From IMG/VR virus record IMGVR_UViG_3300042553_001111, positions 1 through 25,368 of that record: DNA of 25,368 nucleotides; one strand, given 5' to 3'. How positions within the stretch are numbered: the first letter of the stretch is position 1; each line of letters starts with the position of its first letter. Source of the DNA: a virus. Both the position numbers and the translations under genes were made by a program. Positions 15,428-22,943 of this stretch are shown here, piece after piece. Under the pieces are notes generated by a model that saw only the letters and a list, made by a program, of their open reading frames with translations, was not told the origin of the DNA and ran no database searches.

Positions 15428-16107
15428 ATTTGTTTTTTAGATTTAACCATATTGAGTAAGTTTATTTTATTGGACACTCCATGAGTCCAATTAGCGTGAT
15501 ATGTTATTATATTAGTTGGTATCTCGAAATCAAAAAAATTTGTTTTTTTATCCCATAATTCTTTTCTATACTGTGCTAATGTAAAAAATCTATTAGATAA
15601 AAGTTTATATTTAATATTAGATCCCATATGATCAAGGACAAGATTTAATAGTGTTTGATCGTTTTGATTGGTGTATTGTGGTAATTTATGAAGCATATAT
15701 AAAACATTTTCCCATATAGATAATGTTGATTTATTAGTTTTGCTAATAAAAAAACCAGCACAGCATGTTGGTCTATTGCCATAAAGCTCGACATCATTCT
15801 GAAAAGCAATATCATTATCATCTAATTCTTCAAGTAATATCTGTACTAAATTCGAGTCTAAAAAGATAATATCACAATCTGAATAAATAAAATATTGATC
15901 ATCAAACTGTTTTGACGCTTCAATATGCAATTGAACCTTAAACTTCATGGTCTCTAACCAACCACTATCCATATAGGATGCTGTTGTACACTTTTGAGAT
16001 TCTTTTTTATATACTAAATCAATATTATCTACTATAGATAGAGATTTTTTAAAAAAACTATCATATAATATAGAATGGCTATCTGTATAAAAGGTATATA
16101 ATTTCAT
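15424..16107 (-). CDS. Glycosyltransferase with DxD motif
   Basis: I chose the ATG at 16107 (227 residues), 2 bases after the stop of the FkbM gene; an upstream TTG at 16119 is less likely. YFIYSDCDIIFLDSN (72-86) is a nucleotide-diphospho-sugar transferase strand with D-x-D metal ligands (Asp77, Asp79). AGFFISK and NDQTLLNLVL follow, as in GT77/GT32-like enzymes, and HANWTHG near the C-terminus supplies a likely metal-binding His. It probably transfers a hexose in the cassette. No membrane anchor is seen. Confidence 0.75.
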   Translation of the reverse strand: MKLYTFYTDSHSILYDSFFKKSLSIVDNIDLVYKKESQKCTTASYMDSGWLETMKFKVQLHIEASKQFDDQYFIYSDCDIIFLDSNLVQILLEELDDNDIAFQNDVELYGNRPTCCAGFFISKTNKSTLSIWENVLYMLHKLPQYTNQNDQTLLNLVLDHMGSNIKYKLLSNRFFTLAQYRKELWDKKTNFFDFEIPTNIITYHANWTHGVSNKINLLNMVKSKKQI

Positions 16108-16109
16108 AT

Positions 16110-16676
16110 TTAATGCCAAACTATAATATTAGTATTATTATTGTGTAGTTGTGAAATAAATGAAGAATTTAAATTAGAATAGTGCTTGGTGTCCTCAAAA
16201 AATCTTTCATGAAATTCAATATATATATCATTAATTTTGATACTACTATTTAATAGTCGTGGAAGGATACTGTATTCTTCACCCTCTATATCCATTTTTA
16301 TAACTAAAAAATCTATATCAGGTAAATTTATTATAAAAGAACACAAATCATAGGTTTTGGTTTGTAGTTTATGATATTGAAAAGTGTGTCCATAAAGAGT
16401 ATCTGTTTGTGGCGGAAATTCTAATATGTTTGAACCCTCACCACAGAAATTCTCATTATGTTCACAATTTATGATTTTATAGCCGTCCTTTGTAGATACA
16501 GCAGCATTTATATGTATTAAGTTAAAATAATTAGGTTTATATTTATGAGATTCATTAAAGGTAATTGGATTTGGTTCAAAACTATATATGGTCCATGTAT
16601 CATCAAATTGATAAATATTATTTAATTGTTTAAGACCTTCAAAAAAATGTGTGCCACAATCTATTAAATATTTCAT
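16110..16676 (-). CDS. FkbM-family methyltransferase
   Basis: 188 residues. DCGTHFFEGL (6-15) and FEPNP (33-37) form the SAM site typical of FkbM proteins. INAAVS (56-61) follows, and IKMDIEGEEYSILPRLL (126-142) is the family's most distinctive motif. FkbM enzymes O-methylate sugars or polyketides; here a sugar in the phage glycan is the natural substrate. It overlaps the next upstream methyltransferase by 4 bases (ATGA). Confidence 0.85.
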   Translation of the reverse strand: MKYLIDCGTHFFEGLKQLNNIYQFDDTWTIYSFEPNPITFNESHKYKPNYFNLIHINAAVSTKDGYKIINCEHNENFCGEGSNILEFPPQTDTLYGHTFQYHKLQTKTYDLCSFIINLPDIDFLVIKMDIEGEEYSILPRLLNSSIKINDIYIEFHERFFEDTKHYSNLNSSFISQLHNNNTNIIVWH

Positions 16677-17278
16677 GATATAAGACCTAGCACCGCTCTA
16701 TAAGATTGATAAACTGTTGACCAATTATGATGTACTGGATTTACTTCTAATGACTCTTTTATAATCTCAAAATTATTAATAATATAATTATATATTTCAT
16801 TATGATTGATAGCATAGTGTCCATCATTATTGATTCTCCTAATATCATAATATAAAAAGATTTTACCATGCTCTTTTAGCATATATTTCATTTTATTTAG
16901 AAAACTAGTATATGAATCTGGAAAGTGATCAAGAACGTTTAGACAAACTATATAATCATATTTATGATTTATTGAACTAGCTAATAGATTTAGATTATAT
17001 CTAGTATAATTAGTTAGAAAACTATATTTAGGTATTGATGAAATTTGATCTATTAATGGATCTAAAAGACTTAATTGAATAGTACTATCATAGTTATCAA
17101 CATAAGTTATAAATGGAGAACCTCCACAGCCTATTTCTAGTACTTCATTTCTAATTTGTGAAAAATCAAAAAAATTCGCATAAAAATTTTTATGTTTAAA
17201 GTCTTTAGTTGGTTGATTATAATTAATCCAAAAATCTATTTCTTTATAGATATCGGATTTTGACATACAGTCGCTCAT
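16673..17278 (-). CDS. Class I SAM-dependent methyltransferase
   Basis: 201 residues. VLEIGCGGSP (46-55) is motif I, LLDPL (71-75) closes the second strand, and DYIVCLNVLDHFPD (108-121) is motif IV of Ubi/COQ5-type small-molecule methyltransferases. The MLKEHGKIFLYYD segment is the usual strand 5. It is probably a sugar or glycan methyltransferase, given the FkbM and glycosyltransferase neighbours. It lies 5 bases after the macro-domain gene. Confidence 0.8.
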   Translation of the reverse strand: MSDCMSKSDIYKEIDFWINYNQPTKDFKHKNFYANFFDFSQIRNEVLEIGCGGSPFITYVDNYDSTIQLSLLDPLIDQISSIPKYSFLTNYTRYNLNLLASSINHKYDYIVCLNVLDHFPDSYTSFLNKMKYMLKEHGKIFLYYDIRRINNDGHYAINHNEIYNYIINNFEIIKESLEVNPVHHNWSTVYQSYRAVLGLIS

Positions 17279-17283
17279 ATTAG

Positions 17284-17817
17284 TTATTTTCTAATATCAT
17301 ATATAAAAACATTATATTTAGACCAAATATCTGAAATTAATTCCTCTATAAAAGACCAGCTGCCACCAGCCAATCCGCTACCAAATTTTGGAGCATGTAT
17401 TTGTATGGTATTTTCTTTGTTATTATTAATAAAATCGTTTACAAAAGATGATACTGAAATCATACATTTAACAAGAGCCGCGTAGTTTAACGGTCGTGGA
17501 TTAGACTTAGAAATTAATCCGTTTTGTGCAATCATATTTGCAAAAATTAATTTATGACCATAAGTGTGGTTTTTTGAAACTTCAACAAACTGGACATATC
17601 CTAGACTATTTTTACCACCTAGTAAGTGATAGTTTTCTTTAACAATAGGATAATATTTGGTGATACCAGCAGTAAAGCCACCACCAAATGCATTGATATT
17701 GTTACAAACATGAGGAACCACAATACTAGATCCATTGTGGTTATGGTTTACAATTTTATTTACAGAAGAGAAAAGATTATCTCTTAAGATAATAGGTTTA
17801 TTTGGCAAAGTTTTCAT
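17284..17817 (-). CDS. Macro domain (ADP-ribose-binding) protein
   Basis: 177 residues, a single macro domain. HVCNNINAFGGGFTAGI (36-52) matches the 'N-x-x-N..GGG.AG' ADP-ribose loop, and KFGSGLAGGSWSFIEELI (144-161) matches the 'GxGLxGG' phosphate loop. Such domains bind or hydrolyse ADP-ribose, ADP-ribose-1''-phosphate or ADP-ribosylated macromolecules. In phages they may recycle NAD by-products or counter host ADP-ribosylation; the sequence does not decide. It is the first gene after its own promoter candidate and has an AGGAT site 6 bases before the ATG. Confidence 0.85.
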   Translation of the reverse strand: MKTLPNKPIILRDNLFSSVNKIVNHNHNGSSIVVPHVCNNINAFGGGFTAGITKYYPIVKENYHLLGGKNSLGYVQFVEVSKNHTYGHKLIFANMIAQNGLISKSNPRPLNYAALVKCMISVSSFVNDFINNNKENTIQIHAPKFGSGLAGGSWSFIEELISDIWSKYNVFIYDIRK

Positions 17818-17837
17818 ATTAATATCCTGATATGCTT

Positions 17838-17866
17838 ATATTAGTCTATATTTATTTGAGAGTCAA
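17838..17866 (-). promoter_or_regulatory. Promoter candidate with palindrome at the -35
   Basis: On the minus strand, TTGACT (17866-17861) and TAATAT (17843-17838) are 17 bases apart, ending about 20 bases before the macro-domain start at 17817. A perfect palindrome, ATTTGA-GAG-TCAAAT (17854-17868), overlaps the -35 and could be an operator. It would drive the macro-domain gene and the glycan cassette. Confidence 0.4.
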
Positions 17867-17870
17867 ATGA

Positions 17871-18125
17871 CTATTTTAGACTATCCCACTTTCCTAGTGG
17901 ACATTTTTGGTCTGCCCATGCTAATTTATTTAGAAATATCCTTTTATTATTTATATTACATCCACACTCCAAACACTGATTACGAATCATATCGTAACTA
18001 TTACAGTCTTGACAAATATTGAATCTATAATTTATGGTTGCTTGATCGCTCTTTGGCAAACCATTATTTATATGCCATGCCAAAGATTTAATAAATGTTT
18101 TTAATCTAATTAGAAAAAGTGTCAT
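17871..18125 (-). CDS. Small zinc-ribbon protein
   Basis: 84 residues. A basic amphipathic N-terminal helix (LIRLKTFIKSLAWHI) leads into a Cys cluster: Cys38-x2-Cys41, Cys51-x2-Cys54-x-Cys56 and Cys75, which should bind one or two zinc ions. A C-terminal KLAWADQKCPLGKW segment follows. The pattern appears in short phage proteins of unknown function. The start overlaps the upstream gene by 20 bases. Confidence 0.65.
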   Translation of the reverse strand: MTLFLIRLKTFIKSLAWHINNGLPKSDQATINYRFNICQDCNSYDMIRNQCLECGCNINNKRIFLNKLAWADQKCPLGKWDSLK

Positions 18126-18345
18126 GTTTTTCTGTTGGTTTTATAGGAATTGTATTATTATCTTTATCTAAGATATAAACTGGACAAAAATCAACAACGG
18201 TTTGACCCTCTAGCCAAGAGGGAAATCCTGTTTTAAGACAGTAACATAGTCTAATATTGTTTTTCTTAAAGTCTGTAGTTACAATATAAAAACTATTTTT
18301 ATAGGCAAAAGAATCACCTGGGGATAGTTCTTCTAAATATTTCAT
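18106..18345 (-). CDS. Unknown small beta-rich protein
   Basis: 79 residues. It has alternating hydrophobic strands (FAYKNSFYIVTTDF, NNIRLCYCLKTG, VDFCPVYILDKD) that suggest a small SH3-like or OB-like barrel, and a polar tail. No family is recognised. It is ATGA-coupled to the 59-residue gene upstream, so the two belong to one transcript from the 18551-18578 promoter. Confidence 0.55.
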   Translation of the reverse strand: MKYLEELSPGDSFAYKNSFYIVTTDFKKNNIRLCYCLKTGFPSWLEGQTVVDFCPVYILDKDNNTIPIKPTEKHDTFSN

Positions 18346-18521
18346 TTATAGTCCTGCTCCCACTCTCCCCAAAGTTCTTCTTCTCTAATATCTTCAATTC
18401 TTTTCTTGAATTGTTTTTTGGATTTTGATACAAATCTTTGTTCTTCAGAAACTTGTGGTTTCTTATAGTTTTTGTCCACAAATTTTTGTCGTCTTAAGTC
18501 TTTTTTTTCGTTTTCTGACAT
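18342..18521 (-). CDS. 59-residue highly charged protein
   Basis: A short frame starting at ATG 18521 and ending in a TGA that overlaps the next ATG (ATGA). The peptide is rich in Lys, Glu, Arg and Gln (for example KKDLRRQKF near the start and REEELWGEW near the end) and should be helical with no membrane segment. Support comes from the strong promoter about 30 bases upstream and the ATGA coupling. No function is suggested. Confidence 0.65.
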   Translation of the reverse strand: MSENEKKDLRRQKFVDKNYKKPQVSEEQRFVSKSKKQFKKRIEDIREEELWGEWEQDYK

Positions 18522-18550
18522 TTTTCAAATTACTCTGACCTATCTGCTGT

Positions 18551-18578
18551 ATTATACTTTGACCTGTTAGTGTGTCAA
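18551..18578 (-). promoter_or_regulatory. Near-consensus sigma70 promoter
   Basis: On the minus strand, TTGACA (18578-18573) and TATAAT (18556-18551) are both perfect, separated by 16 bases. Transcription would start near 18544, about 23 bases before the ATG at 18521. This is the best promoter in the window and probably the start of the downstream operon of small genes, read by the host sigma70 polymerase. Confidence 0.75.
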
Positions 18579-18651
18579 GTGACTTTGTAAAATTTTCTAA
18601 CTTGACAAATGTACAGTTTGATAATAAGATTATGCAGGTGGGTGATTAATA

Positions 18652-19404
18652 CTATTCCTTTGTATTCTCTAATATCCAATCTCTATGAACGCTAATTCTT
18701 ATATGGCCTGACTCTGTTTTATATGTAGATTTTGGGGGATCTTTTCCTAGATTAGAGACATAAGAGTTTATTCCTGCTAATTTATTATCAATAAACAATC
18801 CACCACCACTATCTCCACTAGCAATCAAAAATTCTAATTCTGTTTTAGTTTTATCTTCAGGTTTTGATGCATTACAGATTAAAATACCATTTTCAACTGA
18901 CTCTATAATATTTGTGCCTGCTCTTTTTTTACCATCGTGTTTAATTGCACCACTTAAAAATGTTCCAGTTAAACCATACCCAGATATACTGCATAATTTG
19001 CGATCTTCATCAGAATTTTCGTATAACTCTGGATACGATTCCAAATCAATATTTCCTTCTACAAATCCTATAGCAATATCATTTTCGCCATATACATCTT
19101 TATCAAGATTTTTAGGCCATATAAATTTTTTAACTATATATTGCTTATCATCAATTTTTACTTTACATTTTTTATAATCCTTCACAACATGAGCTGCTGT
19201 CAAAATTATATTCTTTTTGATTACAATAGCAGAGGCACAGAATAATGAATTATCATTATATTCACCACATAATTCCACTATATATTTATATTTTAATCCA
19301 TATTCAACATATTTAGCATCTGGTATTTCTGGATCTATTGTTCCACCGATAGAATAATTACCTATTAAAAATAGACAAATAAAAAAAGATAAAAAGATTT
19401 TCAT
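18652..19404 (-). CDS. Secreted trypsin-like (S1) serine protease
   Basis: 250 residues. The first 20 residues form a signal peptide (K, then FLSFFICLFLIG, ending SIGG). The chymotrypsin-fold triad is present: LTAAHVV (68-74) with His72, ENDIAIG (107-113) with Asp109, and ASGDSGGG (195-202) with Ser199. Five cysteines follow the signal peptide (46, 56, 80, 138, 177), which allows disulfides in the periplasm or outside the cell. The length fits the family. An AAAGG site lies 8 bases before the ATG. Exported S1 proteases are uncommon in phage genomes. Its substrate is unknown. Confidence 0.85.
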   Translation of the reverse strand: MKIFLSFFICLFLIGNYSIGGTIDPEIPDAKYVEYGLKYKYIVELCGEYNDNSLFCASAIVIKKNIILTAAHVVKDYKKCKVKIDDKQYIVKKFIWPKNLDKDVYGENDIAIGFVEGNIDLESYPELYENSDEDRKLCSISGYGLTGTFLSGAIKHDGKKRAGTNIIESVENGILICNASKPEDKTKTELEFLIASGDSGGGLFIDNKLAGINSYVSNLGKDPPKSTYKTESGHIRISVHRDWILENTKE

Positions 19405-19453
19405 TTATACACCTTTATCTTTAAAGGATTTAACCTAGATTAATACACCATCC

Positions 19454-19956
19454 TTAACTATTTCTAAAAACTATTGAATATCTTTTATTTTGAACAGGTA
19501 ATATAGAATGAGTCCATTTATGTCTTATTTCATCTTTTAGTTGAATGAGACTTAATCTTGGAATTATTATTTTTTCAGTATTATTTTTATATGCAAATTC
19601 CATTATAGCATCAGATAATAAGCTTACAATCGTAATAATGGGACCACTTTGCTGACTATCAATGTGGTGAGGAATAAAATTTCCTTTTATATATTCATTT
19701 ATAGATATTGAATTTGGTTTAACAAATAATAAGCCAGACTTGACAATTTTTCTGCGATAAAATCCAGATAATCTGGAATGTCAACCGACTCCATTTGGTT
19801 TTTATACGGAATATTTGATCCATATCTTCTTATACTATTTCTTCCAGAATTTTTAAGTATCTTTGTTTCTGGTATTTTTGATACTATCTCAGCTTCCTCA
19901 TTGTCTGTTAAAAAATTTTCTACCAATAATAATCCCAGACTATTCAAGTCTTTCAT
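19454..19956 (-). pseudogene. AlkB-like 2OG/Fe(II) dioxygenase split by a -1 frame change
   Basis: The first frame starts at ATG 19956 (ATGA overlap with the actin-like gene's stop) and runs MKDLNSLGLLLVENFLTDNE onward, matching the AlkB N-terminus, to a stop at about 19699. Near 19747 (after 'IAEK', in a run of five A) a shift of -1 continues a second frame to the stop at 19454. That frame holds the catalytic part: NEYIKGNFIPHHID (H-x-D iron ligands with the N-x-Y substrate motif), HKWTHSI (third iron ligand) and RYSIVFR (2-oxoglutarate-binding Arg motif). Adding one A would restore about 167 residues. This may be a sequencing error, a real mutation or a programmed frameshift. AlkB proteins repair or demethylate nucleic acids. 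Confidence 0.75.
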
Positions 19957-20954
19957 AAAATTTGAGATGCTATTAAACATCCTTTAGATACAGCGTGTAA
20001 TGGATCACTCGCATGTCTTACTTGTTTAATTGGTAGTGGAAAATTATTTGTAGATAGTTTTTCTATAAATTTTTCTATATAACCATTGGCTTGAGATGTT
20101 CCACCAGCAATAACAATAGTTAATGGATTTTTAAACTTGGGTAAAGATTTATGATTACTTAATGCTAAACTTAGTTGTTTAGTAGTATAATCAATAAGTC
20201 TTTCATAATATGCTGATACAGCACCCAGGATTGGATTATCGTTCGGTTCACCTATTTTAAAACCACCCGCCTCCTTCTCTGCCTGAACAACACTATCGGG
20301 TTCTCCGGTCGCTACAGCACTCATACGATCAACCCAATCGCCTGACTTTGTTGTGCTAAAGACTACTGTTGGTTCACCATTTAGCATAACACAAACATTT
20401 GTCATACCAGCACCACAACTAATTGCGATACCAGTATATTCCTCACTATCTAATTCAGCATAGCATAAAGCCTCTGCTTCATTAATAGCACGAGCATCAT
20501 ATCCACATTCACTTAATACTGTTTTTACAACATCCTCATGATATCCAACATCAAAATCTTCATCTTCTTGATCCACTGGTTGAGCAGGAACGCAGAATAC
20601 TAATTTTTCACCTGACTCTGATGCTGACCCGACTACTTCTTTTAGAATAAAAGCCAATACTCTTTTAGCATCTTTTTCTTTGGAAGAAACAACGCCTTTA
20701 TACATCGGTCTTTTTGCTGTATCATTTCTTTCTATCGCTTTTTCTATAGCGTCTTTACCTAAGAGTATAAAAGAATTATCAGTATCTTTAATAAATGTTT
20801 TACCGGCTAATCCTTTCTCTATCATTTTGGTTGCAACAGGAGTTGTTGGTTTAATGATATAAAATGCGTCTCTGAAATCTTTGTATTCGATTCCATCATT
20901 AGTTTGTTTAGACAAAACTATAAAACTTGTACCTACGTCTAACCCGCATCCCAT
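19953..20954 (-). CDS. Actin-like ATPase (ParM/Hsp70 superfamily)
   Basis: 333 residues. The actin-fold motifs are in order: phosphate-1 CGLDVGTSFIVL (3-14), connect-1 INEAEALCYAEL (157-168), phosphate-2 CGAGMTNVCVML (180-191) and adenosine loop IVIAGGTSQANGYIEKF (280-296). Length fits ParM, MreB and phage actin-like proteins. It could segregate DNA, centre the phage genome or form a scaffold. The next gene upstream codes for a membrane protein that could anchor it, 4 bases away. An AAGGGAT site precedes the ATG. Confidence 0.85.
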   Translation of the reverse strand: MGCGLDVGTSFIVLSKQTNDGIEYKDFRDAFYIIKPTTPVATKMIEKGLAGKTFIKDTDNSFILLGKDAIEKAIERNDTAKRPMYKGVVSSKEKDAKRVLAFILKEVVGSASESGEKLVFCVPAQPVDQEDEDFDVGYHEDVVKTVLSECGYDARAINEAEALCYAELDSEEYTGIAISCGAGMTNVCVMLNGEPTVVFSTTKSGDWVDRMSAVATGEPDSVVQAEKEAGGFKIGEPNDNPILGAVSAYYERLIDYTTKQLSLALSNHKSLPKFKNPLTIVIAGGTSQANGYIEKFIEKLSTNNFPLPIKQVRHASDPLHAVSKGCLIASQIL

Positions 20955-20958
20955 AATT

Positions 20959-21261
20959 TTATCCCTTCATTTTTTTAAGTTTTTCTATTGAATTGTTTAT
21001 ATTTTCTTCAGAGGTCTTTACTTCACCAAGACTATCATATTTTTTTACCATACCATCAGTCTTGATATTTGTAATATGAATTTTCTCATCAATATTAACT
21101 TTTTCAGACTTTTGCTCTGATTGAAAAAATGATTTCGGCTTATTACTAATCATAGATACACCATTGACCAATAATAGCTTACCCACCAAACAGCCTAATA
21201 CAAAAGAAAAGATATTTAATATTACTAGTATTATTATAAAAATAATATATATACTATTCAT
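20959..21261 (-). CDS. One-pass membrane protein with soluble tail
   Basis: 100 residues. The N-terminal transmembrane segment is about 4-32 (IYIIFIIILVILNIFSFVLG pattern). A 65-residue polar tail follows, rich in Lys, Ser, Glu and Asn, with a helical end (NINNSIEKLKKMKG). It lies between the RuvB-like and actin-like genes, overlapping the first by 4 bases. It may tether a partner to the membrane. No family is recognised. Confidence 0.6.
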   Translation of the reverse strand: MNSIYIIFIIILVILNIFSFVLGCLVGKLLLVNGVSMISNKPKSFFQSEQKSEKVNIDEKIHITNIKTDGMVKKYDSLGEVKTSEENINNSIEKLKKMKG

Positions 21262-22154
21262 ATTTTGCCTATGATTCTCCCTTTGTGAGGTCTAATAACA
21301 TATCCTTCTCTTATTAGATATGGCTCTATGCTGTTTTCAATAGTTTCAATAGCAATACCAGTTAATGAAGAAATACTTTTTAGACCTAAAGGATTTCCTT
21401 TATTCTTACGAAGAATATCAAGATATAATCTATCATAGACATCTAAACCCATACTGTCTATTCCCTGACTATTAAAAATATCATCAACTTCAATAGTTTG
21501 ATTAGCATGATATGCTGTATAATTTTTATACCATTGTAGTCTTGAGTTTAAAATACGGGGAGTTCCTTTGCTTCTTTTTGCAATTTCTAATAGATCATTA
21601 TCAGAGATCATTAGTCCGAGCTTTTGACCATTCAATCCTGCTAGTTTGGCTAACTCATTTGGTGTATAAAAAGACAAATGTTCTTTAATTGAAAAACGAT
21701 CATAAAATGGCTGACTAAGACTTCCGCCACTTGTTGTAGCACCAACCAAAGTAAACATTGGTAAATCAATTGTTTCTGGTTTAGATTCTACAGTAATATT
21801 CAGTACAAAATCTTCCATTACTGGATATAGAAATTCTTCAACAATTTTTGGAAGTCTATGAATTTCATCAATAAACAATACTGATCTTGGTGCTATACCC
21901 ATCAAATATGGCAATAGGTTTTTTATGCTCCTTACGTTTGCCGCATTGATCGTGTACAGATTTGTGTTCAATTCGTTGGCTATAGCACTCGCTATGGTTG
22001 TTTTACCAAGGCCAGGAGGCCCGTCTATTAAAACATGAGGCATCACCCCATCCGAATTTAAACAGCCCTTGACCATGATTTTGAGTCGGTTTACAACATC
22101 AGTTTGGCCGATAATATCGTCAAACTTTGATGGCCTCATAATATTATTAGACAT
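21258..22154 (-). CDS. ruvB: RuvB-like Holliday junction ATPase
   Basis: 298 residues, a little shorter than RuvB (about 330-350). MRPSKFDDIIGQ (6-17) is the RuvB-type entry. Walker A GPPGLGKT (45-52), Walker B VLFIDEIHR (92-100), sensor-1 GATT (138-141), YDRF with the arginine-finger-like Arg153, and sensor-2 KGTPRILNSRL (196-206) are all present. The C-terminal winged helix is LTGIAIETIENSIEP to the end (about 264-298). In bacteria RuvB drives branch migration with RuvA. No RuvA with OB fold is encoded nearby, but the upstream gene ends in a RuvA-III-like segment. Confidence 0.9.
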   Translation of the reverse strand: MSNNIMRPSKFDDIIGQTDVVNRLKIMVKGCLNSDGVMPHVLIDGPPGLGKTTIASAIANELNTNLYTINAANVRSIKNLLPYLMGIAPRSVLFIDEIHRLPKIVEEFLYPVMEDFVLNITVESKPETIDLPMFTLVGATTSGGSLSQPFYDRFSIKEHLSFYTPNELAKLAGLNGQKLGLMISDNDLLEIAKRSKGTPRILNSRLQWYKNYTAYHANQTIEVDDIFNSQGIDSMGLDVYDRLYLDILRKNKGNPLGLKSISSLTGIAIETIENSIEPYLIREGYVIRPHKGRIIGKI

Positions 22155-22551
22155 TTTCGCTCCTTAAAGATTCCAAAACTTGTTTAACCAAAGTTATAAC
22201 GCTATCAGTAGGAAATTGCTGATAAGACTTACTGACTAACTCTTTTGCTTCTGTCATGGTGAATCCATAAGAAACAAGAGTTGTTGCAGTTTTTGTCAAA
22301 AGATCATCTGGTATATTATTTGATTTTTCTTCAACAACAGGTTTTTGTTGTTTAATTTTTTTAGAACGAAACTTTAATTTAAAACCAGATACACATTTTA
22401 CTGTAAAGATATTATCGCAGTCACAAACTATCTTGTAGTTTTTGGTAGATGCTTCTTTGTATGACAACCAATGAGTATTACCACAATTTTGACATATATA
22501 TTTTAAATGAATATCGTAATCAATCGGTTTCAGGGAGTTCTTTGTTTTCAT
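22147..22551 (-). CDS. Zinc-ribbon protein with RuvA-domain-III-like C-terminus
   Basis: 134 residues. An N-terminal zinc ribbon has Cys20-x2-Cys23, Cys43-x-Cys45 and Cys53. A basic linker (about 55-70, KLKFRSKKIKQQK) follows. The C-terminal 50 residues (LLTKTATTLVSYGFTMTEAK then VITLVKQVLESLRS) have the shape of RuvA domain III, the UBA-like part that binds RuvB ('L..LGY...EA...V' then 'ELI..AL..L'). It overlaps the RuvB-like start by 8 bases, which supports a functional pair. I infer that the ribbon replaces the RuvA DNA-binding domains. The domain-III match is by eye. Confidence 0.65.
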   Translation of the reverse strand: MKTKNSLKPIDYDIHLKYICQNCGNTHWLSYKEASTKNYKIVCDCDNIFTVKCVSGFKLKFRSKKIKQQKPVVEEKSNNIPDDLLTKTATTLVSYGFTMTEAKELVSKSYQQFPTDSVITLVKQVLESLRSENV

Positions 22552-22936
22552 CTTTTATCCAAAACATAAAGTCATTAGTTTTTTCATCAAATGCTGTTTC
22601 TACTAATCCTTTATTTACCAAAGAGTTTAATAAATTACTTACCATTCTATCATTAAATGATTTAATAATATTATGATAAATATCATCTGTAATTAAATAT
22701 CTAATTTTTTTAGTTTTCTTGTTTTTTTGTTTCTTTGCTAGGTCTTTAGTCATTACTACTGATTCATCGTAAGATAATATATTATCTAACTCATCTTGAT
22801 CTTCTGGTTTAAGACTATCCATTAGAGCATCCATATCATTTTCTGGTTTTGTTGAACCAAAACTATTGAATACTAAAATTCTAGTTTGATTAACAAAATC
22901 TTTCATATTTTTTATAACATACCATTGTTCATTCAT
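22520..22936 (-). CDS. Unknown protein with possible winged-helix C-terminus
   Basis: 138 residues. An N-terminal region with NQTRILVFNSFGSTKPEN, a helical acidic region (about 30-60) and a basic stretch (KKQKNKKTKKIRY) are followed by a helix-turn-helix-like end: DRMVSNLLNSLVNKGLVETA, then a beta pair. This end resembles a winged helix. It overlaps the zinc-ribbon/RuvA-III gene by 32 bases and may share its function. No family is named. Confidence 0.55.
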   Translation of the reverse strand: MNEQWYVIKNMKDFVNQTRILVFNSFGSTKPENDMDALMDSLKPEDQDELDNILSYDESVVMTKDLAKKQKNKKTKKIRYLITDDIYHNIIKSFNDRMVSNLLNSLVNKGLVETAFDEKTNDFMFWIKDENKELPETD

Positions 22937-22943
22937 TGTTCAC

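Noticed and set aside
18914-19177. Plus-strand frame opposite the protease
   Set aside because: Explained as the antisense of a gene with a complete catalytic triad; no start signal.
19405-19453. Intrinsic terminator or promoter between AlkB and the protease
   Set aside because: Only a weak 5-base palindrome (TTAAA-TCC-TTTAA) and no U-tract or convincing -35/-10 pair were found.
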